Shown: positions 51,903 through 60,277 of the stretch, one piece after another
How the letters are laid out: each line of letters starts with the position of its first letter
Numbering within the stretch: the first letter of the stretch is position 1
Assembly: GCA_038961845.1 (NCBI GenBank)
Contig: CP152408.1
Location: 1,302,001 to 1,366,000 of the forward strand
Source of the DNA: Xylophilus sp. GW821-FHT01B05
GTDB taxonomy: Bacteria > Pseudomonadota > Gammaproteobacteria > Burkholderiales > Burkholderiaceae_C
DNA length: 64,000 nt
Direction of reading: 5' to 3'
Notes under the pieces: model-generated
Databases searched by the model: none
Seen by the model: only the letters and a program-made list of their open reading frames with translations
What the model was told of the DNA's origin: nothing
Position numbers and translations under genes: made by a program

Positions 51903-51932
51903 AAGAAAATACCCGCCAGCCATAAAGGCGGG
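51903..51932 (-). terminator. Terminator after the second DUF4148 gene
   Basis: On the minus strand CCCGCC-TTTATGGCT-... pairs with the GGCGGG segment and is followed by TATTTTCTT, 31 bases past the stop of the gene at 51963. The T-run is interrupted, so strength is moderate. Confidence 0.6.
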
Positions 51933-51962
51933 CGGGCAGCGCGGTGAGCGCGGTTCAGCTAT

Positions 51963-52268
51963 TTAGAAGCTTGGGTTTTCGCCTTCAGCGATCTGGCCGG
52001 TGCGCACGGCCTGGATGGCTTGGTCGCGCACTTCAGCGCGGGACACGCTGGAGTTCACGCGTGGCAGCACGCGCGAACCGGCGCCTTCCATGTTGCGGTT
52101 GTGGGCGGCGTAGACGGCTTCGGCTTGCACTTCGGTGCGGTCGCGCTGCGATTGGAACTGCAGTGCGCGCGAGGACAGGTCGTCCCCTTCGCCAGCGGCG
52201 TGGGCGGCGGCACCCAGGGTGCTCAGCAGGGCCAGGGCGGAAACGGCGAGGATATTGCGGCTCTTCAT
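51963..52268 (-). CDS. DUF4148 domain-containing secreted protein
   Basis: 101 residues: signal peptide (MKSRNILAVSALALLSTLGA, cleaved after AHA), then the DUF4148 pattern RTEVQAEAVYAAHNRN and SRAEVRDQAIQAVRTGQ with the end IAEGENPSF. Members are small periplasmic proteins common in Burkholderiales; no function is known. It lies directly upstream of the frameshifted paralogue on the same strand, each with its own terminator, so this is a tandem duplication with separate transcription units. GGAATC before the start is a usable ribosome site. Confidence 0.85.
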   Translation of the reverse strand: MKSRNILAVSALALLSTLGAAAHAAGEGDDLSSRALQFQSQRDRTEVQAEAVYAAHNRNMEGAGSRVLPRVNSSVSRAEVRDQAIQAVRTGQIAEGENPSF

Positions 52269-52405
52269 GATGGATTCCTTAGTAGTTGCTATTCGGTACT
52301 GACTCCGGAAGCGCCCTCTGGCGCCGCCGTCTCGGTGAGTCCTTGTTTATGTGGCCCATCGATGGGATGAACTTTAGGCGTCTTTGCCTTCCTTAAAAAC
52401 CACGC

Positions 52406-52420
52406 GGTCAGCAACTGACC
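52406..52420. promoter_or_regulatory. Candidate operator upstream of the LysR gene
   Basis: GGTCAG-CAA-CTGACC is a perfect inverted repeat, overlapped by GCAAC-TGACC-GTTGC (52411-52425). It lies about 70 bases before the LysR start and fits a LysR autoregulatory site. The rest of the 220-base gap shows no gene. Confidence 0.5.
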
Positions 52421-52488
52421 GTTGCAGAATCCGAAACAAAGCTGGCATGCAAGCCAGAATTACATTTGCATAGGGAAGGGGAGTTGCC

Positions 52489-53418
52489 ATGGACCGACTG
52501 CAGTCGATGCGCGTGTTTGAGCGGGTGGTGGATGAGGGCGGCTTTGCCGCTGCCAGCCGGGCACTGGAGCTGTCGCCCGCGGCGGTGACGCGCCTGATCG
52601 GCGACCTCGAGCGCCACCTGGGCACGCGTCTGTTGCAGCGCACCACGCGGCGGCTGGCGCTCACCAGCGCGGGCGAGGCCTACCTGGCGCGGGTGCGCGG
52701 CATCCTGCATGACGTCGACGAGGCCGAGGCCGAGGCCGCCTCCAGCACCCGTGAGCTGCGCGGCATATTGCGCGTGGTGGCCACGCCGGTGGTGGCCACC
52801 TATTTTTTTGCGCCTCGGGTCCCGCAATGGCGCGCGCTCTATCCCAATGTGATCCTGGACATCGCGACCGATGCCTTCCCGCAGGCACGGGTAGAGGAGT
52901 TCGATGCAAGCCTGCTGCTGATGGATGAGGGCTTTGATGCCAACGTGGTGGCCCGCCGGCTCTGGACGGGGGAACTGATCGCCTGCGCCGCCCCCGATTA
53001 CCTGGCGCGCCGCGGCACGCCGGTGGTGCCACAGGACCTGGCCGGCCACGATCTGCTGCGCCTGTCGTGGCAGGCCGGCGGCGCGCATGGCCGCAAGCTG
53101 CGGCTGCAGCCCGCAGTGGAGGGGCAGGGCGAGCCGGTCGAACTGGGCATGGATGTGGTGCTGCAGGCCGGAAGCATCGATGTGCTCTACCACGCAGCCA
53201 TGGCGGGCACGGGCGTCGCGGTGCTGTCCAGGTTGCTGGTGGCGTCGCAACTGGCCAGCGGCGCCCTGGTCGAATTGCTGCCGGGCTGGATCTTCAGCCG
53301 CTATACGCTTTACGTGGCACAGCCCACGCGGCAACTGGTGCCATCGCGCACGCGCGCCTTCATTGAGTTTCTGCAGCGCATCGGATCAGAGGTTGAGCGA
53401 TCCAATCCAGTGCGATGA
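52489..53418 (+). CDS. LysR family transcriptional regulator
   Basis: 309 residues: helix-turn-helix (MRVFERVVDEGGFAAASRALELSPAAVTRLIGDLE) and a periplasmic-binding-like effector domain (RGILRVVATPVVATYFFAPRV). It belongs to the large AaeR/DsdC-like CrgA group by general pattern. The start is preceded by AAGGGGAGTTGCC. No divergent catabolic gene is adjacent; the closest is the DUF4148 gene on the other strand, so its regulon is unknown. Confidence 0.88.
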   Translation: MDRLQSMRVFERVVDEGGFAAASRALELSPAAVTRLIGDLERHLGTRLLQRTTRRLALTSAGEAYLARVRGILHDVDEAEAEAASSTRELRGILRVVATPVVATYFFAPRVPQWRALYPNVILDIATDAFPQARVEEFDASLLLMDEGFDANVVARRLWTGELIACAAPDYLARRGTPVVPQDLAGHDLLRLSWQAGGAHGRKLRLQPAVEGQGEPVELGMDVVLQAGSIDVLYHAAMAGTGVAVLSRLLVASQLASGALVELLPGWIFSRYTLYVAQPTRQLVPSRTRAFIEFLQRIGSEVERSNPVR

Positions 53419-53420
53419 AT

Positions 53421-53482
53421 TTTGGTGAAAAGTGGCTTTTGCCCAGGTGTTGCCTGGGCTTATAGCTATGAAATAAGTAGCT
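53421..53482 (-). repeat. Dispersed intergenic repeat, family A, copy 4
   Basis: On the minus strand CATAGCTATAAGCCCAGG then ACACCTGGGCAAAAGCCACT and TTTTC. It fills the gap between the convergent LysR and trmL genes, and its stem (GCCCAGG/CCTGGGC) may end both transcripts. Confidence 0.7.
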
Positions 53483-53962
53483 TCATGCGGCCCCGCCAAA
53501 GCCGTTCTGCCGCCAGGCCTCGAACACCGTCACCGCCACCGCGTTGGACAGGTTCAGGCTGCGCTGGCCGGCACGCATCGGCAGGCGCAACTGCTGCACC
53601 GGCGCGAAGGATTCGCGCAGCGCCGGCGCCAGCCCGCGGGTTTCCGAGCCAAACACCAGCCAGTCGCCAGCGGCAAATGCCGTGCCATGCACGCTGCCGG
53701 TACCGCGCGTGGTGAGCGCGAACATGCGCTCAGGCACGGGCCGCTCGGCCGCCAGCAGCGCCTCCCAACTGGCGTGGCGGCGCAGCTCGGCGTATTCGTG
53801 GTAATCCAGGCCCGCGCGGCGCATCAGCCGGTCTTCCATGGAAAAGCCCAGCGGCTCCACCAGATGCAGCGTGCAGCCGGTGTTGGCAGCCAGCCGGATC
53901 ACGTTGCCGGTGTTGGGCGGGATTTCGGGCTCGACGAGAACAATGTGGAACATGGCCGCCAT
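53483..53962 (-). CDS. trmL: tRNA (cytidine(34)-2'-O)-methyltransferase TrmL
   Basis: 159 residues, SPOUT-class methyltransferase that 2'-O-methylates the wobble base of leucine tRNAs. Family motifs are PEIPPNTGNVIRLAANTGC, LVFGSETRGL and LRLPMRAGQRSLNLSNAVAV, which form the SAM-binding trefoil knot. The true start may be the ATG three codons in (MFHIVLVEPEIPP), which fits the family better. It follows comF after 19 bases and is probably co-transcribed with it. Confidence 0.93.
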   Translation of the reverse strand: MAAMFHIVLVEPEIPPNTGNVIRLAANTGCTLHLVEPLGFSMEDRLMRRAGLDYHEYAELRRHASWEALLAAERPVPERMFALTTRGTGSVHGTAFAAGDWLVFGSETRGLAPALRESFAPVQQLRLPMRAGQRSLNLSNAVAVTVFEAWRQNGFGGAA

Positions 53963-53981
53963 TGTCGCGGTGGCCGGCGGC

Positions 53982-54725
53982 TCAGTCGGTGCGCGCCACC
54001 ACCACCCCCGTCACATGCGCCGCGCCAGCTTGCCGCAGCACGGCCGCGGCGGCGTACAGCGATGCGCCAGTGGTCATCACATCGTCCACCAGCACCACGC
54101 GGCGACCGGCCAGCGCCGGCACGCGCAATGGGTCGACCGCAAACGCGCCACGCAGGCTGCGCAAGCGTGCGGCACGGTCCAGTCCAACCTGCCGGGCGGT
54201 ATGGCGCGGGCGCAGCAGCAAGCTGGCATCGCACTGGCGCGGCGCCAGCCGGTGTGCCAGCAGCGCGGCCTGGTTGAAGCCGCGTTCGCGCAGGCGCTCG
54301 CGTGACAGCGGCATGGGCAGCACCAGGTCGGCCGCCTCCAGCGCCGGCTCGACCCAGGGCGTGCTGCGCAGCAGCAGCGCCAGCGTATGGGCCCAGCCGG
54401 CTTCGCCGCGGAACTTGAACTCGGCAATGCAGGCGGCCCAGGGATAGCCATAGGCCACCGCGGCATGGCAGGCATCGAGCGGCGGCGGTGTGCGCAGGCA
54501 GCCGCCACAGACCGCCACGCCGGGTGCCACGCGCAGCGCGCAGCGGTTGCAGCGCGGCACCGGCTGGGCAAAGCGCTGCACGCAGGCATCGCATACCGGG
54601 CGCGCCGGCCAGGCGGCACACACCGCGCAATGTCCAGGCACGGCCGCCCCGGCACGCGCCCACGCGGCCCGCGCAACACGGGCGGGGGCTAGGGACATGG
54701 CGCCGGCCAGCAGCGAGCGGAACAT
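53982..54725 (-). CDS. comF: ComF family phosphoribosyltransferase-like protein
   Basis: 247 residues: N-terminal cysteine-rich zinc-ribbon-like region (CAVC, CDAC, CNRC, CGGC) and a C-terminal PRTase fold with RRVVLVDDVMTTGAS. ComF proteins take part in DNA uptake or use of external DNA. The ATG at 54725 is used because the upstream sequence on this strand belongs to the opposite-strand BioC-like gene region. It is divergent from that gene, an order comparable to the bioH-comF neighbourhood in enterobacteria. Confidence 0.88.
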   Translation of the reverse strand: MFRSLLAGAMSLAPARVARAAWARAGAAVPGHCAVCAAWPARPVCDACVQRFAQPVPRCNRCALRVAPGVAVCGGCLRTPPPLDACHAAVAYGYPWAACIAEFKFRGEAGWAHTLALLLRSTPWVEPALEAADLVLPMPLSRERLRERGFNQAALLAHRLAPRQCDASLLLRPRHTARQVGLDRAARLRSLRGAFAVDPLRVPALAGRRVVLVDDVMTTGASLYAAAAVLRQAGAAHVTGVVVARTD

Positions 54726-54792
54726 TGGGTCAATATACTCGGCCACCCCCAAGCGCATGCCGCCCCAGGGCCGCCATCGGCGGCCCCCGCCG

Positions 54793-55710
54793 ATGTCCCA
54801 AGAACGCCCCCCCACCATCGACCCCCGCGCCGCCGCGCGCTGGGAGACCGCGCCACCCGCCGCCGCCTCGCCCTGGCTGCATGAAGAGATCGGCCGGCGC
54901 ATGGAAGACCGCCTGCAGTGGATCATGCTCAAGCCGCAGCGCTGGGCGCACTGGCAGCCGCTGCGCGGTGGGCGCGCGACACACGCGTTGCTGGCGCGCC
55001 GCTTCCCCGATGCCGCCTGCGACGTGGTGGAGGCCACGCCGGCGCAGGCGCAGGCTGCCCGCGCCGCGCTTTCGTCCTCCTGGTGGAAGCCCGGGCGCTG
55101 GCGTGCGCCGGCCACGCGCTTCCTGGCAGGGCCAGAGGCGCTGGCACCCGGCAGCGTGCAGATGCTGTGGGCCAACATGTCGTTGCACACTGCGGCCGAT
55201 CCGCAGGCGCTGATCGCCGCCTGGCATGCGGCCCTGGCCACCGACGGCTTCCTGATGTTTTCCTGCCTGGGGCCGGACACGCTGCGCTCCCTGCGCGCGC
55301 TCTACGCCGACCTGGGCTGGCCACCGGCCGGCGCCGAGTTCACAGACATGCACGACTGGGGCGACATGCTGGTGCACGCCGGCTTTGCCGAGCCGGTGAT
55401 GGACATGGAGCGCACCACGCTCACCTACGAGACGCCCGAGCGCCTGCTGCAGGATCTGCGCGAGATTGGCCGCAACCTGCACCCCGCGCGCTTCCCGGCG
55501 CTGCGTGGCCGTGCGTTTCGCCAGCGCCTGCTGGAGGCGCTGCGCGATCGGCTGGCCGTCCCGACCGAAGACGGGCGCCTGGCACTGCAGATAGAGATCA
55601 TCTACGGCCACGCGCTGCGCCCCGCGCCGCGCACGCCGCTGGCCGCCGAGAGCGCGGTGTCGCTGCAGGACATGCGCAGCATGCTGCGCGGCGGTCGCCG
55701 AGGCGCCTGA
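54793..55710 (+). CDS. BioC-like methyltransferase-domain protein
   Basis: 305 residues, similar in layout to malonyl-ACP O-methyltransferase BioC, which starts biotin synthesis. Later motifs are present (MLWANMSLHTAADPQALI; FLMFSCLGPDTLRSLRALY), but the glycine-rich SAM motif expected near residue 60 reads QPLRGGRATHALLARRF, without D-x-G-x-G. It may use a different SAM-binding mode or have lost activity. Divergent from comF. No other bio gene is in the window. Confidence 0.75.
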   Translation: MSQERPPTIDPRAAARWETAPPAAASPWLHEEIGRRMEDRLQWIMLKPQRWAHWQPLRGGRATHALLARRFPDAACDVVEATPAQAQAARAALSSSWWKPGRWRAPATRFLAGPEALAPGSVQMLWANMSLHTAADPQALIAAWHAALATDGFLMFSCLGPDTLRSLRALYADLGWPPAGAEFTDMHDWGDMLVHAGFAEPVMDMERTTLTYETPERLLQDLREIGRNLHPARFPALRGRAFRQRLLEALRDRLAVPTEDGRLALQIEIIYGHALRPAPRTPLAAESAVSLQDMRSMLRGGRRGA

Positions 55711-55875
55711 CGCACGGGGAATCCCTCCGGCTGGCCGGAGAAGCCGCGCTAGAATGAAGGGTTACTGGAGTTTTGGGATTCCTCCTCTGCAACGCAGGGG
55801 CTTCCAGACGAGCGGCGGGCCTTATCCCCAGGGGCCCGGGCAGCGGCGGGCAGCCTCGGCTTTCGTGAGCAACCA

Positions 55876-56352
55876 GTGTCGAACCTCGTCTTTCGCTTCG
55901 CCACCGTGTCGGGCCAGAACCTCCACTGGTTTCTGCGGCGCAACTGCTCGGTCAAACCGAGCCAGTTGGGGTGGCTGTACCTGTCCTTGTGCCTGGTGTC
56001 GCTCGGCATCGCCACAGTCTTCTGGGTGCATGGCGCGCGACTGGTGATGCCGTTCGCATGGCTTGAGTTGCTGGCAGTAGGGGGAGCGTTTCTGGTGTAT
56101 GCGCGGCATGCGACGGATGGAGAGCGCATCTCGTTGCAGGGCTCGTGTCTGGTGGTGGAGCGGGAGACCGCCGGCCGGCTTGAGCGCGCGGAGTTTCGGC
56201 GGGAATGGGTCCGCATCGAGCCCAAGGTTGGCGATCGTTCGCTGATCCAGGTCTCGGCGCAGGGACGGTCGATGGAGGTGGGGCGCTTCGTGCGCCCCGA
56301 ATTGCGTCCGGCATTGGCGAGCGAGATCCGGATGGCGCTGCGGGCGGCGTAA
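55876..56352 (+). CDS. DUF2244 family membrane protein
   Basis: 158 residues with two hydrophobic helices (about 33-52 and 58-75) followed by a soluble domain with VVERETAGRLERAEFRREWVR, the DUF2244 pattern. It starts at a GTG (55876). The gene regularly precedes cytochrome oxidase genes in proteobacteria, so a role in oxidase assembly or integrity is often suspected, but none is established. A TAGAAT box lies at 55750-55755, about 120 bases upstream. Confidence 0.83.
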   Translation: MSNLVFRFATVSGQNLHWFLRRNCSVKPSQLGWLYLSLCLVSLGIATVFWVHGARLVMPFAWLELLAVGGAFLVYARHATDGERISLQGSCLVVERETAGRLERAEFRREWVRIEPKVGDRSLIQVSAQGRSMEVGRFVRPELRPALASEIRMALRAA

Positions 56353-56433
56353 GTCCCGCAGCGGCCGAGCGCAATGGCCACGCGACCGGCAGGAGGTTTG
56401 GTTTTGAGGCAATTAACACAAGTGAAGACGACG

Positions 56434-57603
56434 ATGAATCGCACTTTCAACAAGCTCGCCCAGTTGCTGCTCGCGGCGACCGCGGGCGTTGCCACGGCGG
56501 CATATGCCGTCAACGATCTTCCCGGTGGTCCGTCCGTCCGCCAGCTCAACCTTCAGGCGCCAGCCACCAAGATTGCGGAAGAGCAGTATTTCCTGCATTC
56601 CATGATGCTGGTGATCTGTACCGTGATCTTCATCGCGGTCTTCGCGGTGATGTTCTATTCCATCTGGAAGCACCGCAAATCCAAGGGCTACAAGCCCGCC
56701 AACTTCCACGAGTCGGTCACCGTCGAAGTCATCTGGACCATCGTCCCCTTCGTCATCGTGATCCTGATGGCGCTGCCGGCCACCAAGGTGCTTGTCGCGC
56801 AGAAGGACACCACCAACGCCGACCTCACCATCAAGGCCACCGGCTACCAGTGGAAGTGGGGCTACGACTACATCACCGGCGAAGGCGAAGGCCTGGGCTA
56901 TATCTCCACGCTGGTCAATGACCAGCGCGTGATGTCCAACGAAGGTGCCAAGGGCAATGTGCCCGACAACTACCTGCTGGAAGTCGACAACCCGCTGGTG
57001 GTGCCGGTCAACAAGAAGGTCCGCATCATCACCACCGCCAACGACGTGATCCATGCCTTCGCCGTGCCGGCCTTCGGCATCAAGCAGGACGCGATCCCCG
57101 GCTTCGTGCGCGACACCTGGTTCCGCGCCGAGCGCACGGGCGACTTCTACGGCCAGTGCCAGGAACTGTGCGGCAAGGAGCACGCCTACATGCCGATCCA
57201 CGTCAAGGTCGTGTCCGCAGAGGACTACACCAAGTGGGTCGATGCCGAGCGCAAGAAGGCCGCGGCCAAGGCCGACGATCCAAGCAAGGTCTGGGTGCTG
57301 GACGATCTCATCAAGCGCGGCGAGAAGGTCTACGCCAGCAATTGCGCCGCCTGCCACCAGGCCAACGGCAAGGGCGCCGGCCCGATCAAGCCGCTTGATG
57401 GCTCGGCCATCGTGCTGGCCGCCAACCACAACGAGCAGATCGACGTGGTGCTCAAGGGGCGCATGGACAAGGGCATGCCGTCATGGAAGCAGCTGTCGGA
57501 CACGGACATCGCTGCCGTGGCCACCTATACCAAGAACAGCTGGTCCAACAAGACAGGCCAACTGGTTCAGCCCGCAGAAGTGCTGGCCGAACGCAGCAAG
57601 TAA
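56434..57603 (+). CDS. coxB: Cytochrome c oxidase subunit II with C-terminal heme c domain
   Basis: 389 residues: signal peptide, two membrane helices (about 50-75 and 95-115), a cupredoxin domain with the CuA ligands His207, Cys242, Cys246, His250 and Met253 (CQELCGKEHAYM), then a cytochrome c domain with CAACH at 304-308. The fused heme marks a caa3-like subunit II that can take electrons from soluble cytochromes. The ATG at 56434 gives MNRTFNKLAQLLLAATAG. First of the oxidase genes proper; ctaD follows after 33 bases. Confidence 0.95.
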   Translation: MNRTFNKLAQLLLAATAGVATAAYAVNDLPGGPSVRQLNLQAPATKIAEEQYFLHSMMLVICTVIFIAVFAVMFYSIWKHRKSKGYKPANFHESVTVEVIWTIVPFVIVILMALPATKVLVAQKDTTNADLTIKATGYQWKWGYDYITGEGEGLGYISTLVNDQRVMSNEGAKGNVPDNYLLEVDNPLVVPVNKKVRIITTANDVIHAFAVPAFGIKQDAIPGFVRDTWFRAERTGDFYGQCQELCGKEHAYMPIHVKVVSAEDYTKWVDAERKKAAAKADDPSKVWVLDDLIKRGEKVYASNCAACHQANGKGAGPIKPLDGSAIVLAANHNEQIDVVLKGRMDKGMPSWKQLSDTDIAAVATYTKNSWSNKTGQLVQPAEVLAERSK

Positions 57604-57636
57604 TCGGCAGGCGCCCAGGTTTAAAAGGAAAGCAAG

Positions 57637-59268
57637 ATGAGTGCAGTACTCGACCCCCACGGTCACGGGCACGATAGCCACGCGCACGACGATCACCACC
57701 ACGGCCCTACCGGATGGCGCCGCTGGGTGTTTGCTACCAATCACAAGGACATCGGCACGCTGTACCTGCTGTTCAGCTTCACCATGCTGATGGTGGGCGG
57801 CGTGCTGGCACTGCTGATCCGCGCCGAGCTGTTCCAGCCCGGCCTGCAACTGGTGAACCCAGAGCTGTTCAACCAGTTCACCACCATGCACGGCCTGATC
57901 ATGGTGTTCGGCGCCATCATGCCGGCCTTCGTGGGCTTCGCGAACTGGATGATCCCGCTGCAGATCGGCGCATCCGACATGGCCTTTGCGCGCATGAACA
58001 ACTTCAGCTTCTGGCTGCTGATCCCGGCTGCGCTGATGCTGGTGGGTTCGTTCTTCATGCCCGGTGGCGCACCGGCTGCGGGCTGGACGCTCTATGCGCC
58101 GCTCACGCTGCAGATGGGCCCGTCCATGGACGCCGGCATCTTCGCCATGCACATCATGGGCGCCTCGTCCATCATGGGTTCGATCAACATCATCGTCACC
58201 ATCCTCAACATGCGCGCCCCCGGCATGACGCTGATGAAGATGCCGATGTTCGCCTGGACCTGGCTGATCACCGCCTATCTGCTGATCGCGGTGATGCCGG
58301 TGCTGGCTGGCGCCATCACCATGACGCTGACGGACCGCCACTTCGGCACCAGCTTCTTCAACCCCGCCGGCGGCGGCGACCCGGTGATGTACCAGCACAT
58401 CTTCTGGTTCTTCGGTCACCCCGAGGTCTACATCATGATCTTGCCGGCCTTCGGCATCATCAGCCAGATCGTGCCGGCCTTCGCCCGCAAGAAGCTGTTT
58501 GGCTATGCCTCCATGGTGTATGCCACCTCGTCCATTGCCATCCTGTCCTTCATCGTGTGGGCGCACCACATGTTCACCACCGGCATGCCGGTGACTGGCC
58601 AGCTGTTCTTCATGTACGCGACCATGCTGATCGCGGTGCCCACGGCCGTGAAGATCTTCAACTGGATCGCCACCATGTGGCAGGGCTCGATGACCTTCGA
58701 GACGCCCATGCTGTTTGCGGTGGGCTTCATCTTCGTGTTCACCATGGGTGGCTTCACTGGCCTGATCCTGGCCCTGGCGCCGATCGACATCCAGTTGCAG
58801 GACACCTACTACGTGGTGGCCCATTTCCACTACGTGCTGGTGGCCGGCTCGCTGTTCTCCATGTTCGCGGCCTTCTACTACTGGAGCCCGAAGTGGACCG
58901 GCGTGATGTACAACGAAACGCGCGGCAAGATCCACTTCTGGTGGTCGCTGATCTCGTTCAACGTCACCTTCTTCCCGATGCACTTCCTGGGCCTGGCCGG
59001 CATGCCGCGCCGCTATGCCGACTACCCGATGCAGTTCGCAGACTTCAACGCCCTGGCGTCGGTCGGAGCCTTCTTCTTCGGCTTTGCCCAGGTGTACTTC
59101 TTCCTGTTCATCGTGGTGCCGACCATGCGCGGCCGTGGCGAGCCTGCAGCGCAGAACCCTTGGGAAGGTGCCGTGGGCCTGGAGTGGGAAGTGCCGTCGC
59201 CGGCGCCCTTCCACACCTTCGAGACGCCGCCCAAGCTCGACGCCACCGCCACGCGCGTGATCGGCTGA
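57637..59268 (+). CDS. ctaD: Cytochrome c oxidase subunit I
   Basis: 543 residues, twelve membrane helices. The catalytic heme-copper site is visible in [17 protein letters not shown] (His-Tyr crosslink), [11 protein letters not shown] (CuB histidines) and [10 protein letters not shown] (heme ligands). It reduces O2 to water at the cytoplasmic membrane and pumps protons. The N-terminus is rich in His and Asp ([16 protein letters not shown]), which might bind copper; this is an observation, not a known feature. An AAGGAAAGC ribosome site precedes the start. Confidence 0.96.
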   Translation: MSAVLDPHGHGHDSHAHDDHHHGPTGWRRWVFATNHKDIGTLYLLFSFTMLMVGGVLALLIRAELFQPGLQLVNPELFNQFTTMHGLIMVFGAIMPAFVGFANWMIPLQIGASDMAFARMNNFSFWLLIPAALMLVGSFFMPGGAPAAGWTLYAPLTLQMGPSMDAGIFAMHIMGASSIMGSINIIVTILNMRAPGMTLMKMPMFAWTWLITAYLLIAVMPVLAGAITMTLTDRHFGTSFFNPAGGGDPVMYQHIFWFFGHPEVYIMILPAFGIISQIVPAFARKKLFGYASMVYATSSIAILSFIVWAHHMFTTGMPVTGQLFFMYATMLIAVPTAVKIFNWIATMWQGSMTFETPMLFAVGFIFVFTMGGFTGLILALAPIDIQLQDTYYVVAHFHYVLVAGSLFSMFAAFYYWSPKWTGVMYNETRGKIHFWWSLISFNVTFFPMHFLGLAGMPRRYADYPMQFADFNALASVGAFFFGFAQVYFFLFIVVPTMRGRGEPAAQNPWEGAVGLEWEVPSPAPFHTFETPPKLDATATRVIG

Positions 59269-59285
59269 GTACGCCGGAGCAAGCC

Positions 59286-59396
59286 ATGAGCCCGGAACAG
59301 AAGAAGAGCAACCTGCGCCTGGCGCTGATCCTGGCGTCGATCGCGCTGGTGTTTCTCATCGGTTTTTGCGTCAAGATGGTTTATCTGAGCCGCTAG
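59286..59396 (+). CDS. Small cytochrome oxidase assembly protein
   Basis: 36 residues: a short basic head (MSPEQKKSNLRLAL) and one membrane helix (about 12-32). It starts 17 bases after ctaD and is followed by ctaG after 18 bases. Very short single-helix proteins in this position are a known feature of betaproteobacterial oxidase loci. GGAGCAAGCC before the ATG is a good ribosome site. Because of its size it is easily overlooked. Confidence 0.8.
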   Translation: MSPEQKKSNLRLALILASIALVFLIGFCVKMVYLSR

Positions 59397-59414
59397 GCAC
59401 ACGGGATACCGCAC

Positions 59415-60032
59415 ATGGCAAAGCGCACACGAAACGCCAAGATGCTGGGCAAGCTGGTCATCGTGACGGCCGGCATGTTTGCCTTCGGCTATGCGTTGGT
59501 GCCGCTCTACAACGCCATCTGCGAAGCCACCGGCATCAACATCCTCGCCCTGACCGAGCGCGAAGTGCCGGGCAACGGCACCGCCGGCAAGAACGTGCGC
59601 GTGCCGGCCAACAGCCAGATCGACACCAGCCGCACCATCACCGTGGAGTTCGACGCCAACGCTCGTGGGCTGTGGGAGTTCAAGCCCGAGGTGCGCTCGA
59701 TGAAGGTCCACCCAGGCCAACTGGCCACGGTGATGTACGAGTTCCAGAACACGCAGAACCGCCGCATGGCCGCGCAGGCCATCCCGAGCTACGCCCCGCG
59801 TGAAGCAGCCCCGTACTTCAACAAGCTGGAGTGCTTCTGCTTCAACCAGTACACCATGGACCCGGGTGAGCAAAAGCACTGGCCGGTGGCCTTCGTGATC
59901 GACCCCAAACTGTCCAAGGACGTGACCACCATCACGCTGTCCTACACCTTCTTCGAGGTGGGTGGCCGCACGCCACCCGCGCCCACCGCAGACGCGTCAG
60001 CCCATGTGGCGCCGAGGGAAGCCGGCTCATGA
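59415..60032 (+). CDS. ctaG: Cytochrome c oxidase copper-delivery protein CtaG/Cox11
   Basis: 205 residues: an N-terminal membrane helix (about 14-34) and a periplasmic immunoglobulin-like domain with the copper motif KLECFCFNQ (Cys-x-Cys). Cox11 inserts copper into the CuB site of subunit I. PLYNAICEATGINI and FFEVGG are other family marks. The stop overlaps the DUF2970 gene start by four bases. Confidence 0.94.
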   Translation: MAKRTRNAKMLGKLVIVTAGMFAFGYALVPLYNAICEATGINILALTEREVPGNGTAGKNVRVPANSQIDTSRTITVEFDANARGLWEFKPEVRSMKVHPGQLATVMYEFQNTQNRRMAAQAIPSYAPREAAPYFNKLECFCFNQYTMDPGEQKHWPVAFVIDPKLSKDVTTITLSYTFFEVGGRTPPAPTADASAHVAPREAGS

Positions 60033-60220
60033 GCAATGCCCGGTCGCCTGGCCTGCTGCGTACGGTGAAAGCCGTGGCCTGGTCCTTTATTGGCTTGCGC
60101 AAGGGCAGCGAGTTTGAGCAGGACGTGAAGCTCAATCCCCTGCACATCGTGGCGGTGGGCATTGCCGCCGCCATATTGCTGGTGCTGGGCCTGGTCGGCC
60201 TGGTGCATTGGGTCGTGTAA
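60029..60220 (+). CDS. DUF2970 family small membrane protein
   Basis: 63 residues with one C-terminal membrane helix (about 40-60) and the family segment VKAVAWSFIGLRKGSEFEQD. It overlaps ctaG and precedes coxC. DUF2970 genes occur almost only at oxidase loci in betaproteobacteria; function unknown. Confidence 0.85.
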   Translation: MSNARSPGLLRTVKAVAWSFIGLRKGSEFEQDVKLNPLHIVAVGIAAAILLVLGLVGLVHWVV

Positions 60221-60277
60221 CGGCCTGCAGACGATCGATTCCAATACAAAGAGCACAAGAGAGATTCAGGAGCAGAA

